In this document: in pieces, positions 61,682 through 64,000 of the stretch | How the letters are laid out: each line of letters begins with the position of its first letter | Position numbering within the stretch: position 1 is the first letter of the stretch | NCBI RefSeq assembly: GCF_026130545.1 | Contig: NZ_JAMOIM010000008.1 | Coordinates: 1-64,000 of the forward strand | Direction: 5' to 3' | Length of the DNA stretch: 64,000 bases | Origin: Lichenifustis flavocetrariae | Lineage (GTDB): Bacteria > Pseudomonadota > Alphaproteobacteria > Rhizobiales > Beijerinckiaceae | Position numbers and translations under genes: made by a program | Notes under the pieces: generated by a model | What the model saw: the letters and a program-made list of their open reading frames with translations, nothing else | Databases searched by the model: none | What the model was told of the DNA's origin: nothing

Positions 61682-62851
61682 TTAGTTCTGGGACGCAAAA
61701 CCGTCGGCGACAAAGTCGTGCATGGCTGCTTTGAAGACATCGGTGCCGAAGGACGCCGCATGGGCCGCGATGGCCGCCGGATCGAAGCTCATTCGCTCGA
61801 AAGAAGCGACAGCGGAGCAGATGGCATCGATCGACTGTTCGTCAAAAAACAGCCCCGTTTCTTCCTCCACGACGGTTTCAGTGGCTCCTCCACGGCGAAA
61901 CGCAATGACAGGGCGGCCGCTCGCCATGGCTTCGACCGGCACAATCCCGAAATCCTCTTCGCCGGGAAACACCAAGGCTTGGCAGTGAGCATAGAGTTTG
62001 CGGAGACCCTCTGCGGTCTGCGGCCCGAGCACGGACACGGTCGGACCGGCTAAGTTCCTTATGCGGGAAAGCATTTCCCCGCCGCCTGCGACGATCAGGG
62101 GTTTCTTCAGGAGATTGAACGCCTCCACGGCGAGATCGGGACGCTTGTAGGCGACCAGCTCGCCCGCCATGAGATAGAAGTCACCGCGTTGGTCGGCGCT
62201 TACGGGAGCGAAGGAGCGCGTGTCGACCGGTGGGTGGATCACCCGTGCCTCACGCCGGTAGTAGGTCCCAAGCCGGCGCGCGACCGTTCGAGAATTGGCC
62301 GCGAAGTGATGCACCCTTGTGGCCGATATGGCATCCCAGTTTCGCAGGTAGTGCGACAGCGGCGGCATCAGCAGCCGAGTGATCGGCCCACTCCGCTCGC
62401 GGTAATCATGAAACATGTTCCAGATGTAGCGCATCGGGGAATGGCAGTAGCAAAGGTGTAGCGCTCCCGCTGGGGGGATGATGCCCTTGCTGGGTCCCGA
62501 TTCGCTGCTGATAATGAGGTCGTAGCCCCGAAGATCGAGTTGCTCGAGCGCCATGGGCATCAGCGGAAGGTACCGCTGGTAGCGGGTGGAGGCGCGGGGC
62601 AGGCGGGCGATGAACGAAGTCTGCACCCGATGACTGGAAATGGTGGAAGACACGGCTTCGGGGACGTACACGTGGGTAAAGATGTCGGCCTGTGGAAACA
62701 TCTCGCACAGGGCTTCGATGACCTTCTCGCCCCCCCGCATGCCGACGAGCCAGTAATGAATGAACGCAACTCGGATGTCGGTTGGTAAACTGGCTCGCTC
62801 ATCTTGTCGATGCTGAGTAAAGGGGAGAACGACAGACGGGCTCAAAGGCAT
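61682..62851 (-). CDS. GT4-family glycosyltransferase
   Basis: A 389-residue GT-B enzyme. The acceptor domain begins VAFIHYWLVGMRGGEKVIEA and includes CYCHSPMRYIWNMFHDYRER. The donor domain has VSVLGPQTAEGLRKLYAHCQ and PGEEDFGIVPVEAMASGRPV, with the EDFG-I-x-x-x-E signature of this GT4 group (the final Glu binds the nucleotide sugar). An ATG near the beginning of an unconserved 25-residue lead is used. It is divergent from the ExoY-like gene across an AT-rich region. Confidence 0.88.
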   Translation of the reverse strand: MPLSPSVVLPFTQHRQDERASLPTDIRVAFIHYWLVGMRGGEKVIEALCEMFPQADIFTHVYVPEAVSSTISSHRVQTSFIARLPRASTRYQRYLPLMPMALEQLDLRGYDLIISSESGPSKGIIPPAGALHLCYCHSPMRYIWNMFHDYRERSGPITRLLMPPLSHYLRNWDAISATRVHHFAANSRTVARRLGTYYRREARVIHPPVDTRSFAPVSADQRGDFYLMAGELVAYKRPDLAVEAFNLLKKPLIVAGGGEMLSRIRNLAGPTVSVLGPQTAEGLRKLYAHCQALVFPGEEDFGIVPVEAMASGRPVIAFRRGGATETVVEEETGLFFDEQSIDAICSAVASFERMSFDPAAIAAHAASFGTDVFKAAMHDFVADGFASQN

Positions 62852-62947
62852 GTCGCGAATAATTCCCTTACGTCATGCACCCTCGAAACGGGTACTGGGT
62901 GATGCAAATTCTATAATAATGGAAAAAACGCTTTTGTGTTGCAATAT

Positions 62948-62957
62948 CAAGTATTTA
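62948..62957 (+). promoter_or_regulatory. Shared EPS-locus motif CAAGTATTTA, copy 3
   Basis: The third identical 10-mer lies in the AT-rich divergent region between the GT4 and ExoY-like genes, about 77-86 bases before the latter's start. AAATTTAATTT-type AT runs nearby make a MucR- or H-NS-like target plausible. Confidence 0.4.
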
Positions 62958-63033
62958 TCCGCAAATTTAATTTGAAGTTACTGGGCGTTTCTGGTTTATA
63001 TTAGCGAAATATTAACATGAATAGTGAAATCGC

Positions 63034-63744
63034 ATGAGTCTCGGGGTGTCTGAAGCGACGGGCTCAATAGAGGCGTCCGCTGAATTCTCTGCGGATGCGC
63101 CTTTCGACTGCGTCGACGGGTTGCAATCAGGAGCTCTTTCCGACGTCAAGCGTGGTTTTGACTTTGGTGTCGCACTGACTGCGCTGGTGCTGTTTGCGCC
63201 TCTCATAGCAACGATCGCGTTGGTTCTTCTGGTGAGCCAAGGGCGGCCGGTGCTCATTCGGCACCGCCGAATCGGGCGCAAGGGGAAGGATTTTCCCTGC
63301 TTCAAGTTCCGAACCATGGTGCGTGATGCTGACAAAGTGCTGCAGGGCGTCCTGGAGCAAAATCCGGCGATGCGGGCGGAGTGGGAATCGCGCCGGAAAT
63401 TGCAAAACGATCCGCGGATCACGAGTTTCGGCCGCGTCCTGCGTGAAACGAGCGTCGACGAAATTCCGCAGCTCTTCAATGTGCTGCTCGGCGACATGAG
63501 TTTGGTGGGGCCGCGCCCTATCGTGCAGGACGAGGTGGCGTTCTACGGGCCAAAGATCGCGCACTACCATCGCGTTCGTCCCGGCCTCACGGGTGCCTGG
63601 CAGGTCGGCGGCCGAAGCGATGTCAGCTTCAGTAAACGGGTCGAGCTCGATACGGCCTATGTGATGTCCTGGAGTTTCAAGGCGGACATCAGGATCCTGA
63701 TCAAGACCATTCCGGTCGTTCTGAACCGCAAAGGAAGCTGCTAG
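63034..63744 (+). CDS. Initiating sugar transferase (ExoY/PssY type)
   Basis: A 236-residue polyprenyl-phosphate phosphoglycosyltransferase. One membrane helix (ALTALVLFAPLIATIALVLL, about 50-69) is followed by the catalytic segment GRPVLIRHRRIGRKGKDFPC, FKFRTMVRDAD, and then FGRVLRETSVDEIPQLFNVL, GDMSLVGPRPIVQDEVAFYG and RPGLTGAWQVGGRS. DE in the RETSVDEIPQ segment is the Asp-Glu dyad. It transfers the first sugar-1-phosphate to undecaprenyl phosphate, starting each repeat unit. It begins with ATG and is followed by a further glycosyltransferase gene on the same strand. Confidence 0.92.
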   Translation: MSLGVSEATGSIEASAEFSADAPFDCVDGLQSGALSDVKRGFDFGVALTALVLFAPLIATIALVLLVSQGRPVLIRHRRIGRKGKDFPCFKFRTMVRDADKVLQGVLEQNPAMRAEWESRRKLQNDPRITSFGRVLRETSVDEIPQLFNVLLGDMSLVGPRPIVQDEVAFYGPKIAHYHRVRPGLTGAWQVGGRSDVSFSKRVELDTAYVMSWSFKADIRILIKTIPVVLNRKGSC

Positions 63745-63808
63745 CCATGCCCGCGTGTGACCAGTCCGCGAGTATGCGGTCGCGGGCAGATCTCGCGAGG
63801 CCGCGTTG

Positions 63809-64000
63809 ATGTTTGGCATGCGCTTTTTGCGTCCGGCCGGACAGGCGCGGCCAACGCCGGAAGCCTGGGATCGCGATCGTAGCCTGGCGCACCGGCGTCG
63901 AGAGGACGGCGACATTCTGATCAACGGCCGCTTCTACGGCCAACCCGTGACCGGCGTTCAGCGTTACGGCCGGGAGATTGTGGCTGCCCTCGACCCGCTC
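63809..64000 (+). CDS. Glycosyltransferase, probably GT4, truncated by the window end
   Basis: The first 64 codons are inside the window. After a variable lead, ILINGRFYGQPVTGVQRYGR and EIVAALDPL match the N-terminus of GT4 mannosyl/rhamnosyl-type transferases, where this segment forms the first strand and helix. The ATG lies 64 bases after the sugar transferase stop. The rest of the gene, with the donor-binding domain, is not visible. Confidence 0.75.
   Translation, partial: MFGMRFLRPAGQARPTPEAWDRDRSLAHRRREDGDILINGRFYGQPVTGVQRYGREIVAALDPL

Noticed and set aside
1-64000. CRISPR arrays, rRNA genes or complete insertion sequences
   Set aside because: No regularly spaced direct repeats or rRNA segments were seen; the only insertion-sequence material is the two truncated transposase remnants (IS110 and IS3 types).

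Overview
The window looks like a chromosomal segment of a high-GC alphaproteobacterium, most likely of the order Hyphomicrobiales (Rhizobiales). The grounds are: base composition (GC-rich by eye), alphaproteobacterial-style sugar ABC operons, a DUF1127 mini-protein, an ExoF/ExoY-like exopolysaccharide locus, bacterial Ku, an Edd-type Entner-Doudoroff dehydratase and a tRNA-Trp of alphaproteobacterial type. Genus is not assigned. All functions come from reading the translated sequence; no database search was run.

Region 1 (1-2.9 kb) is eroded: an IS110 transposase remnant, a frameshifted remnant of an RbsA/MglA-type transporter ATPase, then an intact cupin dioxygenase-like gene overlapping an SDR gene. 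Region 2 (2.9-19.9 kb) is the most distinctive part. A leftward operon (SCP2-like protein, alpha/beta hydrolase, MBL-fold lactonase, semialdehyde dehydrogenase) faces an IclR regulator and a rightward operon. The rightward operon has a sugar-type binding protein, a two-domain ATPase, two unusually long permeases, an opsin-fold protein lacking the retinal-binding lysine, a flotillin/YqiK protein, a four-helix protein, an SSS symporter and a zinc alcohol dehydrogenase. Two near-identical inverted-repeat sites precede the divergent promoter region and the transporter operon, suggesting one IclR regulon. Lactonase + alcohol dehydrogenase + semialdehyde dehydrogenase under IclR control resembles the logic of the Agrobacterium blc/att gamma-butyrolactone pathway, here joined to a membrane module of unknown purpose. 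The lactonase N-terminus and the ATPase C-terminal tail share an unusual short sequence motif.

Region 3 (19.9-28.4 kb) starts with prophage debris (DNA methyltransferase and terminase fragments). It continues with a leftward polyol/sugar ABC operon: two binding proteins, two permeases, an ATPase, an RpiR regulator and an SDR. Region 4 (28.4-43.8 kb) is mixed metabolism: an IS3 remnant, a fused aconitase X, a DUF1127 protein, a methyltransferase, tRNA-Trp, a broken VOC gene, a creatininase-family amidohydrolase with a RidA protein, a patatin lipoprotein, an M23 peptidase, an NtaA-type monooxygenase, Edd, and a MarR/quinone-oxidoreductase divergent pair.

Region 5 (40.9-50.3 kb) is a purine salvage locus: an 8-oxoguanine-deaminase-like enzyme, guanine deaminase and a BMP-type nucleoside ABC transporter whose binding protein has a Tat-like signal. 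Region 6 (50.4-64 kb) is an exopolysaccharide locus: two polymerase/ligase-like membrane proteins, a flippase, a GT8 and GT4 glycosyltransferases, an ExoF-like export protein, an ExoX-like small membrane protein, an ExoY-like initiating transferase, and a translationally coupled DegT aminotransferase/flavoprotein pair, with a ku gene at its edge. Three intergenic regions of this locus share the same AT-rich 10-mer. The last gene runs off the window.
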